Positions 1-7,964 of a DNA stretch of 64,000 bases are shown here, one piece after another. Position 1 is the stretch's first letter. Every line of letters starts with the position of its first letter. The position numbers and the translations under genes are program-made. The notes beneath the pieces were generated by a model. That model was not told the origin of the DNA, did not search any database, and was given only the letters and a program-made list of their open reading frames with translations. Origin of the DNA: an uncultured Oscillospiraceae bacterium (lineage in GTDB: Bacteria > Bacillota > Clostridia > Oscillospirales > Oscillospiraceae); the NCBI GenBank assembly GCA_934646005.1, contig CAKUED010000002.1:118150-182149 (forward strand), written 5' to 3'.

Positions 1-700
1 AAATGCGCGTAAAGTCATCGCAGATCATGTCCTGCGCGTCGGGGAACAGCTCGCGCGTGAGCAGCTCCGCCCGCGGGTCATAGATGACGGGGGAGAAGTC
101 CACGCTCCGCAGCACCGGGCACAGACTCTGCGCAACGTGCCCCGCGCCGAAAATGATGACGCGGTCTCCCTTGGGCAGCGGCAGCGAAAACCGCCCGTCC
201 GCCCGCGCGCATTGTTTGCGGCAGAGCGTTTGCAGCGTCTCGGCGCTCAAATTTTCGCCCGCAAGGCACTGCCCGTCCGCAGCTAAGGTCGGCGTGCCGC
301 CGTCCTCGCGTAAGATCAGCCAGCCGTGCCGGTGCGCCGCCGTGCGCGCCTGCGCAATGCGCAGCACCTCGTCCCAGAGCGGGCTTTCGGCGGGGATGAA
401 CTGAAACTGCGCCGTCACGTCGCCGCCGCAGATCATGCCGATGTCCTCGGTCTTGTTGGCGCGGAGGATAAATTCGTGGATGCCGGAGCGCTTTTCGGCG
501 GTGAGCGTTTTGCCCATATTCTCGCAGTGACGCTCGATCGCGCCGCCGCCGACCGTCCCGGCGATGCGCCCCTGCGCGCCCACGAGCATCAGCGAGCCCT
601 TGCCGCGCGGCGCGCTGCCGGTATCGGCGATGAGCGAGACGAGCACGCAATCGCGCCCCGCCGCGCGCTCGGCAATGATTTGCGGGAGGATCGTTCGCAT
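1..700 (-). CDS. XdhC/CoxF family molybdenum hydroxylase accessory protein (3' end cut by window)
   Basis: XdhC-type proteins assist insertion of the sulfurated molybdenum cofactor into xanthine dehydrogenase-like hydroxylases. Reading leftward from the ATG at 700, the product begins MRTILPQIIAERAAG and shows the N-terminal XdhC features: a GTVGGGAIE loop near residue 50, then MICGGDV. The C-terminal Rossmann part follows with IFGAGHVAQSL and VIYDPR. A good ribosome binding site (GGGGCGAG) precedes the start. The frame stays open to base 1, so the C-terminus lies outside the window. A longer ORF in another frame over the same bases is a shadow, because only this frame carries family motifs. 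Its nearness to the ygeW/ygeY locus 6 kb away suggests, by inference, a link to purine breakdown. Confidence 0.85.
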   Translation of the reverse strand, partial: MRTILPQIIAERAAGRDCVLVSLIADTGSAPRGKGSLMLVGAQGRIAGTVGGGAIERHCENMGKTLTAEKRSGIHEFILRANKTEDIGMICGGDVTAQFQFIPAESPLWDEVLRIAQARTAAHRHGWLILREDGGTPTLAADGQCLAGENLSAETLQTLCRKQCARADGRFSLPLPKGDRVIIFGAGHVAQSLCPVLRSVDFSPVIYDPRAELLTRELFPDAQDMICDDFTRI

Positions 701-785
701 GATCTCGCCCCTTTCGTGGTATTTTGATGAGGACCGCGCTTTGCAAAAAAGAAGCGCGCGTCCGCAGGTTCAGTTGTACGGATAC

Positions 786-815
786 ATTATAACAGAATCC
801 GCCTGTTTTGCACAA
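786..815 (-). promoter_or_regulatory. SigA-type promoter for the XdhC gene
   Basis: Read on the minus strand: -35 TTGTGC (810-815), 18 bp spacer, -10 TATAAT (786-791), about 85 bp upstream of the XdhC start. Confidence 0.5.
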
Positions 816-882
816 TTTTGCTGTGCGATATTATGGAAATTCTGTTCGTCATTACCGAATTTTCTAAAAAGGTCTGAAATTT

Positions 883-912
883 TTCGCCGCCCTTCCCAGC
901 GTTTGCTATAAT
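883..912 (+). promoter_or_regulatory. Putative promoter for the flavodoxin-fusion gene
   Basis: A consensus TATAAT at 907-912 preceded by TTTGC lies 30 bp upstream of the start. The -35 (TTCGCC, 883-888) is weak. Confidence 0.4.
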
Positions 913-942
913 GCATGGGGTTTTTGCAGGAGGAATGGGAAA

Positions 943-1857
943 ATGCCGCATTCAAGATATGCCGCCGCGCGGCGGTGGCTGCTGTTCTGGACGCTGTTTA
1001 TCGGCATCGGCGCGGTGGTGGGCGCGGTCGGGATGCTGGTCGATCCCAGCGGGCGCGCGCTCGGGATGGACGCGATGCTGCCGTATTTTCAGGTGCTGCC
1101 GTTTGCGGAGGTCGTGTTTCAGAATTTCACATTTTCGGGCTGGGCGCTGCTGATCGTCAACGGGCTGACGAATCTCACCGCGGCGGCGCTGCTGCTGGCG
1201 CGCAAACGTGCGGGCGCGGTGCTCGGCGGCGTGTTCGGCGTGACGCTGATGCTGTGGATCTGCATTCAATTTTATATATTCCCGCCCAACTTCATGTCCA
1301 CGATCTACTTTTTGTTCGGTCTTGCGCAGGCAGCGACCGGCTGGGCGGCGTGCGTGTTTCAGAAGCAGGAAGCGTTCCGATTTGACCCCGCCGACTATCC
1401 GCACGTCGGCACAAACCCGCGGCAGCTCGTCGTGTATTTTTCGCGCATGGGCTATGGGCGCAGGCTCGCCTATGAGCGGGCGGAGCGCACCGGCGCGGCG
1501 GTGTATGAAATTCGCGCGGCGGAGCGCACCGAGGGGACGCTCGGCTTCTGGTGGTGCGGACGCTACGGGATGCATCGCTGGGATATGCCCATCGAGCCGG
1601 TCACGGTCGATCTTGCGGTATACGACCATGTGACCGTCTGCGCGCCCATCTGGGTGTTCCACCTCGCCGCGCCCGTGCGCGCATTCTGCCGACAGGCGGC
1701 GGGGAAGATCAAGGAGGTCGATTATATCCTCGTCCACCACCAGAACAGCCGCTACGAAAACGCCGCGGCGGAGATGGATGCCCTGCTCGGCATCCAGCAC
1801 ACAAAGCTCACCAGCGTCCGCTGCCGTGAAGGCATCTATAAAGAAATCGCCCCGTGA
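943..1857 (+). CDS. Membrane protein with C-terminal flavodoxin-like domain
   Basis: 304 residues. The first ~145 residues contain about four hydrophobic helices (around residues 12-32, 63-85, 90-108 and 112-130). The rest is a flavodoxin fold: a PRQLVVYFSRMGYGRRLA segment takes the place of the phosphate-binding loop, and the later APIWVFHLAAPVRAF segment resembles the second flavin loop. Such proteins are expected to bind FMN and act in electron transfer or quinone reduction at the membrane; no substrate can be named. The start is supported by GCAGGAGG seven to eight bases upstream. It is a single-gene unit ending at a bidirectional terminator. The membrane-flavodoxin fusion is uncommon, since most flavodoxins are soluble. 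Confidence 0.7.
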   Translation: MPHSRYAAARRWLLFWTLFIGIGAVVGAVGMLVDPSGRALGMDAMLPYFQVLPFAEVVFQNFTFSGWALLIVNGLTNLTAAALLLARKRAGAVLGGVFGVTLMLWICIQFYIFPPNFMSTIYFLFGLAQAATGWAACVFQKQEAFRFDPADYPHVGTNPRQLVVYFSRMGYGRRLAYERAERTGAAVYEIRAAERTEGTLGFWWCGRYGMHRWDMPIEPVTVDLAVYDHVTVCAPIWVFHLAAPVRAFCRQAAGKIKEVDYILVHHQNSRYENAAAEMDALLGIQHTKLTSVRCREGIYKEIAP

Positions 1858-1878
1858 GGCTTTGCCTCACGGGGTTTT
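1850..1878. terminator. Bidirectional intrinsic terminator
   Basis: An 11-bp stem CCCCGTGAGGC/GCCTCACGGGG with a TTT loop and a TTTT tail overlaps the stop of the flavodoxin-fusion gene and serves the convergent TfoX-like gene. Confidence 0.8.
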
Positions 1879-2196
1879 CCGTTTGCGCGGTTTTCGTGTT
1901 GGAATGGGCGTGAGCCGCTCCAGAATGGGCACGACCTGCTCCAGCAGCTCGCGGTTCTCGATGTCGAGGATGTAGCGCTCGTGCGCGCCGTCATAGGGGA
2001 TGCCGCACGGCGCGTCCGCAAGGTACGGTGTCAGCTCCGGCAGTTTTTTGACGAACGGCACATCGTCGCAGATGAGGATGATCGGGCGCTCGTTGAGGTA
2101 GATCATATAGTCGCCGAACATGAGCTGCGCCCGTACCGCCCCAAACGCCTGCACCTGATCGCAGGCAAATTGAATGTACTCCTTCGAGCTCGCCAC
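1867..2196 (-). CDS. TfoX/Sxy N-terminal domain protein
   Basis: 109 residues matching the TfoX N-terminal domain: the hallmark segments are AQLMFGDYMIYLNERPI and CDDVPFVKK, with a lysine/arginine-rich C-terminal tail (TRKPRKRK). Full-length TfoX/Sxy of proteobacteria regulates competence together with CRP. Stand-alone N-terminal domains are widespread in Firmicutes and their role is not established, so no competence function should be assumed. The start is the ATG at 2196, with AGGCGGGAT just upstream on the minus strand. It is monocistronic, facing the flavodoxin-fusion gene across a shared terminator. Confidence 0.8.
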   Translation of the reverse strand: MASSKEYIQFACDQVQAFGAVRAQLMFGDYMIYLNERPIILICDDVPFVKKLPELTPYLADAPCGIPYDGAHERYILDIENRELLEQVVPILERLTPIPTRKPRKRKTP

Positions 2197-2295
2197 AAAA
2201 CATCCCGCCTTTCATTTCGCGCATTATAGCAGATTTTTCCCCGCGCCGCAAGATTCCGGGCGCAAAAACCCCCGGACGGCGCGCGTCCGGGGGGA

Positions 2296-2450
2296 TAATA
2301 CTAGAATCTGTTAAAAAGCTTGAAGAGCTTTTTATAGCGCCAACGGCGCGTCAGATTCTGCATGAGACGGCGCAGCGTGCATTCGCACGATGCGAGTGTG
2401 CGTAGCACACGGGATTCTTGATTAAATATTTTAATCAAGAATCAGTATAA
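2296..2450. repeat. Compact structured intergenic element, MITE-like
   Basis: The ~150-bp spacer between the TfoX-like gene and the 3' end of spo0A is packed with dyads. AGAATCTG (2303-2310) pairs with CAGATTCT (2352-2359) and encloses two smaller stems (AAAAGCTT/GAGCTTTTT and GCGCC/GGCGC). GTGC/GCAC (2377-2388) and GTGTGC/GCACAC (2396-2410) follow. A perfect 14-bp stem GATTCTTGATTAAA (2413-2426) with its complement at 2430-2443 closes the element. The two outer ends are imperfect inverted copies of each other (ATACT..GA..TCT...TTAAAA). The right hairpin could also serve spo0A as a terminator, although no U-run follows it. Insertion history is inferred. Confidence 0.5.
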
Positions 2451-2453
2451 GTG

Positions 2454-3227
2454 TCAGCCTGCGTTCATGTTTTTGAGCTGCAATTGCAGCTTGTCCGCGA
2501 TGAGGGCGATGAACTCGGAGTTTGTGGGCTTGCCCTTGGTGTTGGACACGGTGTAGCCGAAGAAGCGCTGGAGCGTTTCCAGATCGCCGCGATCCCACGC
2601 GACCTCAATGGCGTGGCGGATGGCGCGCTCCACGCGCGAGGGCGTGGTGGAAAACGTCTTGGCGACCTGCGGATACAAAACCTTGGTGATGGCATTGATG
2701 ACATCCATATCGTCCACGGCGATCATGATCGCCTCGCGCAGGTACTGATAGCCCTTGATGTGCGCAGGAACGCCGATCTCGTGGATGATGGACGTGACCA
2801 TCGCCTCCACGTTGACCTCCGAGCGCTTCTGCGGCGCGAGCTTCATCTGCCGGTCGAGCTGGATGATCTCGGTCAGATGGTTTGCCACCGCCTCAAAATC
2901 GCACGGCTTCGCCATGAAATACTGCACGCCGAGCTCCGCGGCGCGCACGCTGACGTACTCGGTCATGTAGCCGCTGAGGACGAGCGCCAGCGGCGGCTTT
3001 TCCAGCTCCTGCGCCCGGCGCAGGACCGAAAGCCCGTCCAGCCGCGCCAGCATCAGGTCGAGCACCAGCACGTCCGGGCGCTCGCGCTCCAAAAGCTGCA
3101 CCGCCGTTTCGCCGTCGTGCGCCACGCCTGTGACGTCAAATACGCTGCGCTCCTTGAGCGTGCGGCTCAGGTGTTCACAAAATTCTTCGTTGCCGTCGGC
3201 AATCAGGATCTTAACACGATTTTCCAT
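2454..3227 (-). CDS. spo0A: Sporulation master response regulator Spo0A
   Basis: 257 residues. The N-terminal receiver domain has phospho-acceptor D57 ([13 protein letters not shown]), the acidic pocket residue D11 and K107 (MAKPCDFE). The C-terminal Spo0A DNA-binding domain (about 148-255) has the diagnostic [19 protein letters not shown] and the recognition region [19 protein letters not shown]. Phosphorylated Spo0A commits the cell to sporulation, binding 0A boxes as activator and repressor. The start is the ATG at 3227 with GAGGAGAGG upstream. Its presence identifies an endospore-lineage Firmicute. A candidate promoter and a candidate 0A box upstream suggest autoregulation. The usual spoIVB neighbour is not present here. 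Confidence 0.97.
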   Translation of the reverse strand: MENRVKILIADGNEEFCEHLSRTLKERSVFDVTGVAHDGETAVQLLERERPDVLVLDLMLARLDGLSVLRRAQELEKPPLALVLSGYMTEYVSVRAAELGVQYFMAKPCDFEAVANHLTEIIQLDRQMKLAPQKRSEVNVEAMVTSIIHEIGVPAHIKGYQYLREAIMIAVDDMDVINAITKVLYPQVAKTFSTTPSRVERAIRHAIEVAWDRGDLETLQRFFGYTVSNTKGKPTNSEFIALIADKLQLQLKNMNAG

Positions 3228-3303
3228 ATCTCAAAACCTCTCCTCAACGTATTTAATTGGCATTTATTGCAAGATATAATGGAACGATCGCTGTGATACC
3301 CAT

Positions 3304-3332
3304 AATATAGCATAAACTACTATTTTTTTCAA
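3304..3332 (-). promoter_or_regulatory. Promoter of spo0A
   Basis: On the minus strand, -35 TTGAAA (3327-3332), 17 bp spacer and -10 TATATT (3304-3309) lie about 75 bp before the spo0A start. Confidence 0.6.
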
Positions 3333-3361
3333 TAGGAAATATCCAAAAAATGGTAGAAATA

Positions 3362-3369
3362 ATCGACAA
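3362..3369 (-). promoter_or_regulatory. Candidate 0A box upstream of spo0A
   Basis: TTGTCGAT on the minus strand matches 7 of 8 bases of the Spo0A box (TTGTCGAA) and sits about 30 bp upstream of the spo0A -35. Such a site would permit autoregulation. Confidence 0.4.
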
Positions 3370-3383
3370 AATTCGTCAGCTTA

Positions 3384-4064
3384 TCAAGTTTTCTCCAATA
3401 TCGGCAGAATATCCAGTAAATCGTCAACGACGTAGTCGCACCGCTCGTCCGCCTTGTCGCGGCTGCCGTAGAAGCAGGTGGGGACGCCCGCGTTGCGCCC
3501 GCCCTGCATATCGGAGGACAAACTGTCGCCCACGAGCAGCGAGCAGGTGCGGTACTCCTCGCCGATGGCGGCGAACACGGCGTCGAAAAACGCCTTGTCC
3601 GGCTTCTGATACCCCACGCGCTCCGAGACGAACACGCCGTCAAAATACTTCCCCAGTCCCGCGCCCTCGATGCGCGCGTCCTGCGTCATCGCGTCGCCGT
3701 TCGTGACCACAAATACCTTGTATTTGCCGTGCAGCGCCTGCAAAAGTTCGACTGCGTGCGGCATGAGGTCGTAGCCTTCCGACAGGTGGATGCGGTAGAG
3801 GTGGTCAAATTCCTTGCCGTCCGCCTTCAGCCCGATGCGCGCGAAATACACGTCGAAGCGCTCGTAAAACAGCCGCGCGCGCTCAATTTCGCCGCGCTCA
3901 AACAGCTTCCAGTAGTGGTCGTTGAGCGCCTCATATTCCCGGAACATCTCGCGCGTAAAGTCCACGCCATACGCCGCAAATGCTTTTTTGAGCGCCTTAT
4001 AGGAGCTTTCGTCAAAATGAAACAGCGTGTTGTCGATGTCGATCAGAACTGCCTTAAAGTGCAT
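3384..4064 (-). CDS. HAD-superfamily hydrolase, YjjG-like phosphatase
   Basis: 226 residues from MHFKAVLIDIDNTLF. HAD motif I is DIDNT (D9 nucleophile, D11 acid/base), motif II is VVTNGD, motif III lysine is in QKPDK, and motif IV is GDSLSSDMQGG. A helical cap lies between motifs I and II (about residues 16-90), as in the YjjG/YfnB nucleotidase-like group, which dephosphorylates small phosphorylated metabolites including pyrimidine nucleotides. The exact substrate is not predictable. The start is the ATG at 4064, with GGAGG seven bases upstream. An upstream in-frame extension to 4277 runs into the divergent tex gene and is rejected. It diverges from tex. Confidence 0.85.
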   Translation of the reverse strand: MHFKAVLIDIDNTLFHFDESSYKALKKAFAAYGVDFTREMFREYEALNDHYWKLFERGEIERARLFYERFDVYFARIGLKADGKEFDHLYRIHLSEGYDLMPHAVELLQALHGKYKVFVVTNGDAMTQDARIEGAGLGKYFDGVFVSERVGYQKPDKAFFDAVFAAIGEEYRTCSLLVGDSLSSDMQGGRNAGVPTCFYGSRDKADERCDYVVDDLLDILPILEKT

Positions 4065-4095
4065 ACCGTGCCTCCGTGTCAAAGGATTTTCTGTC

Positions 4096-4125
4096 ATTAT
4101 ACAGGATTTTGTGCTATACTGTAAA
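4096..4125 (-). promoter_or_regulatory. Promoter of the HAD phosphatase gene
   Basis: On the minus strand, TTTACA (4120-4125), 18 bp and TATAAT (4096-4101) overlap the divergent tex promoter region, whose extended -10 is TGCTATACT at 4112-4120 on the plus strand. Confidence 0.55.
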
Positions 4126-4148
4126 GACACTCGAAAAAGGAGTTTTCT

Positions 4149-6296
4149 ATGGACCATATTTTTACGATCATCGCGCAGGAGCTGGACTGCGATGCCAGAT
4201 CTGTCGAAAACGTCGCGTCGCTGCTGGACGCGGGCAATACCATCCCCTTCATCGCGCGCTACCGCAAGGAGGCGCACGGCGGCATGGACGATACGCGCCT
4301 GCGGCGACTTCAGACGCGGCTGGAGTATCTGCGCAGCTTACAGACGCGGCGTGACGAAATTCGTGCGCTCATCTCCGCGCAGACGGAGCTGACGGACGAG
4401 CTGTCCGCCGCGATCGAACATGCCGAAACGCTTTCGGCACTCGAAGACATTTACCGCCCGTACCGCCCCAAGCGCCGCACGCGCGCCACGATGGCGAAGG
4501 AAAAGGGCTTAGAGCCGCTGGCGGACGAAATTTTTGCGCAAAACCCCGGCGCGCCGCGCCCGGAGGCGTTGGCGGAGCGCTATGTGGATGCCGAAAAGGG
4601 CGTGGAGTGCGTTCAGGACGCGCTCGCGGGCGCTTCGGATATTCTTGCGGAGCGTTTCTCGGATGACGCCGCCATCCGCGGCGATGTGCGCACGCTGCTT
4701 CAGCGCTCGGCGCGTCTTTGCAGCCGCGCGGCGGGGGAGGAGGACTCCGTTTACCGCCTGTATTACGAGTTTTCGCAGCCCGTTTCCAAATTGCAGGGGC
4801 ATCAGATCCTGGCGCTCGACCGCGGTGAGCGCGAGGGCTTTTTGAAGGTCACCATTGAGCAGGATGAGGCTGCCGCCGTGCAGGCGATCCGCCGCCGGAC
4901 CGTCCGCCCCGGCAGCCCCGCGATGGCGTTTCTGGCAGCGGTCGCGCAGGACTGCTTTGACCGTCTGCTCGCGCCGAGTCTGGAGCGCGAGGCGCGCGCG
5001 GAGCTGACGCAGCGTGCCTGCGCCGGGGCGATCGAAAATTTTGCGCTCAATCTGCGTCCCCTTCTTATGCAGCCGCCGGTGCGCGGGAGCGTGACGATGG
5101 GGCTCGACCCCGGCTACGCGCACGGCTGCAAGGTCGCCGTGGTGGACGCGACGGGCAAGGTGCTGGACACCACGGTCGTCTATCCCACCTTCAGCGCCCG
5201 CAAAAAGCAGGAGGCGATCGACCAGCTCAAAGCCATGTGCCGCCGCTGCGGTGTGCGGCATATCGCCATCGGCAACGGCACCGCCTCGCGCGAGACGGAG
5301 CAGATGACTGTGGAGCTGCTGCATGAGCTTCCCGGCGTGTCGTATATGATCGTGAATGAGGCGGGCGCGTCGGTCTACTCCGCGTCAGAGCTGGCGGCGG
5401 AGGAATTTCCGCAGTATGACGTGAATCTGCGCTCGGCGGTGTCCATCGCGCGGCGGCTGCAAGACCCGCTGGCGGAGCTGGTCAAGATCGACCCCAAAGC
5501 CATCGGCGTGGGGCAGTATCAGCACGATATGCCCGAAAAGCAGCTCTCCGCTGCGCTGGAGGGCGTGGTGGAGGACTGCGTGAACGCCGTGGGCGTCGAT
5601 CTCAACACCGCCTCCATGCCGCTTCTGCGGCAGGTCGCGGGTCTGAGCACGCAGACGGCAAAAAATATCGTCGCCTACCGCGAGGAAAACGGCGCGTTCT
5701 CGACCCGGCGGCAGCTTTTGAAAGTCCCCAAGCTCGGACCGAAGGCGTTCGAGCAGTGCGCGGGCTTCCTGCGCGTGCCGGAGAGCAAAAACGTCCTCGA
5801 CCGCACGGGCGTACATCCCGAATCCTACGACGCGGCGCAGAAGCTGCTGACGCTCTGCGATTTTTCGCTTGCGGACGTGGGCACGCCCGCCATCGCGCAG
5901 CTCCCGCAGCGCGCCGCCGCGCTCGGCTATGACAAGCTCGCCGCGCAGTGCGGCTGCGGCGATATGACGCTGCGCGATATTGCGAAGGAGCTCGTCAAGC
6001 CCGGACGCGACCCGCGCGACGAGCTGCCTGCGCCCATCCTGCGCACCGATGTGCTGGAGCTCAAGGACCTCAAGCCCGGCATGGTGCTTTCCGGCACGGT
6101 CCGCAACGTCATCGACTTCGGCGTGTTTGTGGACATCGGCGTCCATCAGGACGGGCTGGTGCACATTTCGCAGGTCTGCAATAAATTCATCAAGCACCCG
6201 TCCGAGGTCGTGCACGTCGGCGATGTGGTGCAGGTCAAGGTGCTGGAGGTCGATGAAAAGCGAAAGCGCATCAGCCTGACCATGAAGGGGGTCTGA
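4149..6296 (+). CDS. tex: Tex-family RNA-binding transcription accessory protein
   Basis: 715 residues, the usual Tex length. In order: N-terminal helical Tex domain (NTIPFIARYRKEAHGGMDD near residue 35), YqgF/RNase-H-like domain (GLDPGYAHGCKVAVVDATG near residue 320), tandem helix-hairpin-helix segments (AYREENGAFSTRRQLLKV, then the FLRV region) and a C-terminal S1 domain (LKPGMVLSGTVRNVIDFG to KRISLTMKGV). Tex binds nucleic acids and associates with transcription complexes. The start at 4149 has AAAAAGGAG seven bases upstream. The next gene begins 2 bp after its stop, so the two are likely cotranscribed. Confidence 0.95.
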   Translation: MDHIFTIIAQELDCDARSVENVASLLDAGNTIPFIARYRKEAHGGMDDTRLRRLQTRLEYLRSLQTRRDEIRALISAQTELTDELSAAIEHAETLSALEDIYRPYRPKRRTRATMAKEKGLEPLADEIFAQNPGAPRPEALAERYVDAEKGVECVQDALAGASDILAERFSDDAAIRGDVRTLLQRSARLCSRAAGEEDSVYRLYYEFSQPVSKLQGHQILALDRGEREGFLKVTIEQDEAAAVQAIRRRTVRPGSPAMAFLAAVAQDCFDRLLAPSLEREARAELTQRACAGAIENFALNLRPLLMQPPVRGSVTMGLDPGYAHGCKVAVVDATGKVLDTTVVYPTFSARKKQEAIDQLKAMCRRCGVRHIAIGNGTASRETEQMTVELLHELPGVSYMIVNEAGASVYSASELAAEEFPQYDVNLRSAVSIARRLQDPLAELVKIDPKAIGVGQYQHDMPEKQLSAALEGVVEDCVNAVGVDLNTASMPLLRQVAGLSTQTAKNIVAYREENGAFSTRRQLLKVPKLGPKAFEQCAGFLRVPESKNVLDRTGVHPESYDAAQKLLTLCDFSLADVGTPAIAQLPQRAAALGYDKLAAQCGCGDMTLRDIAKELVKPGRDPRDELPAPILRTDVLELKDLKPGMVLSGTVRNVIDFGVFVDIGVHQDGLVHISQVCNKFIKHPSEVVHVGDVVQVKVLEVDEKRKRISLTMKGV

Positions 6297-6298
6297 CC

Positions 6299-6904
6299 GT
6301 GCGCGATAATTATGCCATCACCACCGCCCGCGCGGCGCAGCTCTTTTTGGGCTACGACTCCGCCGCGATGGCGGAAAAATTCGACCTGCCGCTGGATGAG
6401 GAGTTTTTGTATATCACGTTCGTCGCCGCGCCCTACCGTGTCAGCCGCAGAACGGGGCTGGTCGAGCGGCTGGATGGCGATGCGCCCGCGCCCGCGGGCT
6501 TTAACGAGAGCCTGACGATCTACGATGTGCTGTGCGATTCCAAGCCGGGCTGCCGCCTGTCCGGGCGGTACTGCCGCGTCAACAGCCTGCCGGGCGTTGC
6601 GCAGACGTCCGGGCTCGGCAACGATCTGTTTGACAGCTATGCAGGGCGCTTTGACCGCGACCCGGCGGCGCTGGCGCGCGCGTGCGAGACTCTCGGCGGC
6701 ACGCCGCTTTCCGGCGCAGACGTCGGCTATACGCTGCCGCTGTTCCCATTTTTGCCGGTGCAGCTTCGCTTCTGGCGCAGCGACGAGGAATTTCCGCCGA
6801 GCCTCCAGCTCCTGTGGGACGAGCACACCCTCCAGTTCATGCGCTACGAAACGACTTATTACGCCGCCGGGCATCTGTTTGACAGGCTGAGCGGGGAGAT
6901 ATGA
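6299..6904 (+). CDS. DUF3786 family protein
   Basis: 201 residues, GTG start, 2 bp after the tex stop; the ribosome binding site (AAGGGGG) lies in the end of tex. The protein resembles the DUF3786 group of anaerobes: LTIYDVLCDSKPGC in the middle and PVQLRFWRSDEEFPPS followed by LLWDEHTLQFMRYETTYY at the end. Many DUF3786 proteins occur near corrinoid or iron-sulfur proteins, and a C-terminal region rich in aromatic and acidic residues is typical. Function is unknown. Translational coupling with tex is suggested by the spacing. A strong terminator follows immediately. Confidence 0.75.
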   Translation: MRDNYAITTARAAQLFLGYDSAAMAEKFDLPLDEEFLYITFVAAPYRVSRRTGLVERLDGDAPAPAGFNESLTIYDVLCDSKPGCRLSGRYCRVNSLPGVAQTSGLGNDLFDSYAGRFDRDPAALARACETLGGTPLSGADVGYTLPLFPFLPVQLRFWRSDEEFPPSLQLLWDEHTLQFMRYETTYYAAGHLFDRLSGEI

Positions 6905-6906
6905 GA

Positions 6907-6941
6907 AATGGGCTGTCCCAAACGGGACAGCCCATTTTCTT
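6907..6941. terminator. Bidirectional intrinsic terminator between DUF3786 gene and arcC
   Basis: Stem AATGGGCTGTCCC/GGGACAGCCCATT (6907-6936) with an AAAC loop and a TTCTTT tail on the plus strand. It lies between convergent genes. Confidence 0.8.
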
Positions 6942-6945
6942 TGGA

Positions 6946-7881
6946 TCACTGGTGCACGCGCGTGCCGGTTTTGCCGGCGATGCCGTCTTTGGCTTTTTCC
7001 AGCAGGGTGATGAGCGCGGTGCGGCCGGGCTTGGACTCGGCGAACGAGACCGCAGCCTGCACCTTCGGCAGCATCGAGCCGGGGGCAAACTGCCCTTCGT
7101 CGGCGTACTGCTTCGCCTCGGCGGGGGTGAGGTCGGAGAGCCACTGCTCGTTTTCCTTGCGGAAATTGATGGCGACCTTCTCAACAGCCGTGAGGATGAT
7201 GAGCATATCGGCATCCAGCAGCTCGGCGAGCTTGGCGGACGCAAAATCCTTGTCGATGACGGCGGGCGTGCCGTAGAGCTTGCCGTCCTTCTTGATGACG
7301 GGGATGCCGCCGCCGCCGACGGTGATGACGACCGTTCCGGCGGCAACTAACGCCTGCACGGTGTTCTTCTCAATGACGTCGATGGGCTTGGGGGAGGGGA
7401 CGACCTGACGGTAGCCGCGGCCGGCGTCCTCGACCATGGTATAGCCCTTTTCCCTGGCGATGCGCTCGGCGGTCGCCTGATCGTAGAACGCGCCGACGGG
7501 CTTGGTGGGCTTCTGGAAGGCGGGGTCGTCTTCGGAGACGAGCACCTGCGTCACGACGGTGGCGACGTCCTTCTTCACGCCGCGCGCGGCAAGCTCGTTG
7601 CCGATGGCGTTCTGAAGATGGTAGCCGATGTAGCCCTGCGACATCGCGCCGCACTCCGGGAAGGGCATATCCGACTTGATCGCGCCGGCTTCGGCGGCGG
7701 TGGACATACCCAGATTGATCATACCGACCTGCGGGCCGTTGCCGTGGGCGATGACGACCTCGTTGCCCTCTTCGATGAGGTCCACGATGGGCTTTGCGGT
7801 TTCCCGCACGAGCGCGAGCTGCTCGGCGGGGGTGTTCCCCAGCGCGTTGCCGCCCAGCGCGATGACGATTCTCTTTGCCAT
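6946..7881 (-). CDS. arcC: Carbamate kinase
   Basis: 311 residues, normal for carbamate kinase, which transfers phosphate from carbamoyl phosphate to ADP and so makes ATP plus carbamate. Motifs: N-terminal IALGGNALG, HGNGPQVGMINLGM near residue 50, VVITVGGGGIPVI near residue 215, and a C-terminal GKTGTRV. It is the last gene of a leftward set ygeY-ygeW-arcC, with an 83-bp gap after ygeW. No arginine deiminase (arcA) or ornithine carbamoyltransferase (arcB) is near, so the carbamoyl phosphate probably comes from the YgeW reaction. The start is the ATG at 7881. Confidence 0.95.
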   Translation of the reverse strand: MAKRIVIALGGNALGNTPAEQLALVRETAKPIVDLIEEGNEVVIAHGNGPQVGMINLGMSTAAEAGAIKSDMPFPECGAMSQGYIGYHLQNAIGNELAARGVKKDVATVVTQVLVSEDDPAFQKPTKPVGAFYDQATAERIAREKGYTMVEDAGRGYRQVVPSPKPIDVIEKNTVQALVAAGTVVITVGGGGIPVIKKDGKLYGTPAVIDKDFASAKLAELLDADMLIILTAVEKVAINFRKENEQWLSDLTPAEAKQYADEGQFAPGSMLPKVQAAVSFAESKPGRTALITLLEKAKDGIAGKTGTRVHQ

Positions 7882-7910
7882 GATATTTTTACCTCGAATA
7901 TTCAGAATTT

Positions 7911-7935
7911 ATGGCGGGAGCAGCGCTCCCGCCAT
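7911..7935. other. Hairpin in the ygeW-arcC spacer
   Basis: Perfect 11-bp stem ATGGCGGGAGC/GCTCCCGCCAT with an AGC loop and no U-run in the leftward direction. It may act in RNA processing, stability or partial attenuation between ygeW and arcC. Confidence 0.55.
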
Positions 7936-7964
7936 ATTAGTATGTCAGCTATTTACGACGGTTA

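Noticed and set aside
78..815. 245-codon minus-strand frame over the XdhC gene
   Set aside because: Different frame from the one with XdhC motifs; very Arg/Ala-rich.
1867..2196. Competence regulator TfoX
   Set aside because: Only the N-terminal domain is present and no competence genes are near; the family name is kept but not the function.
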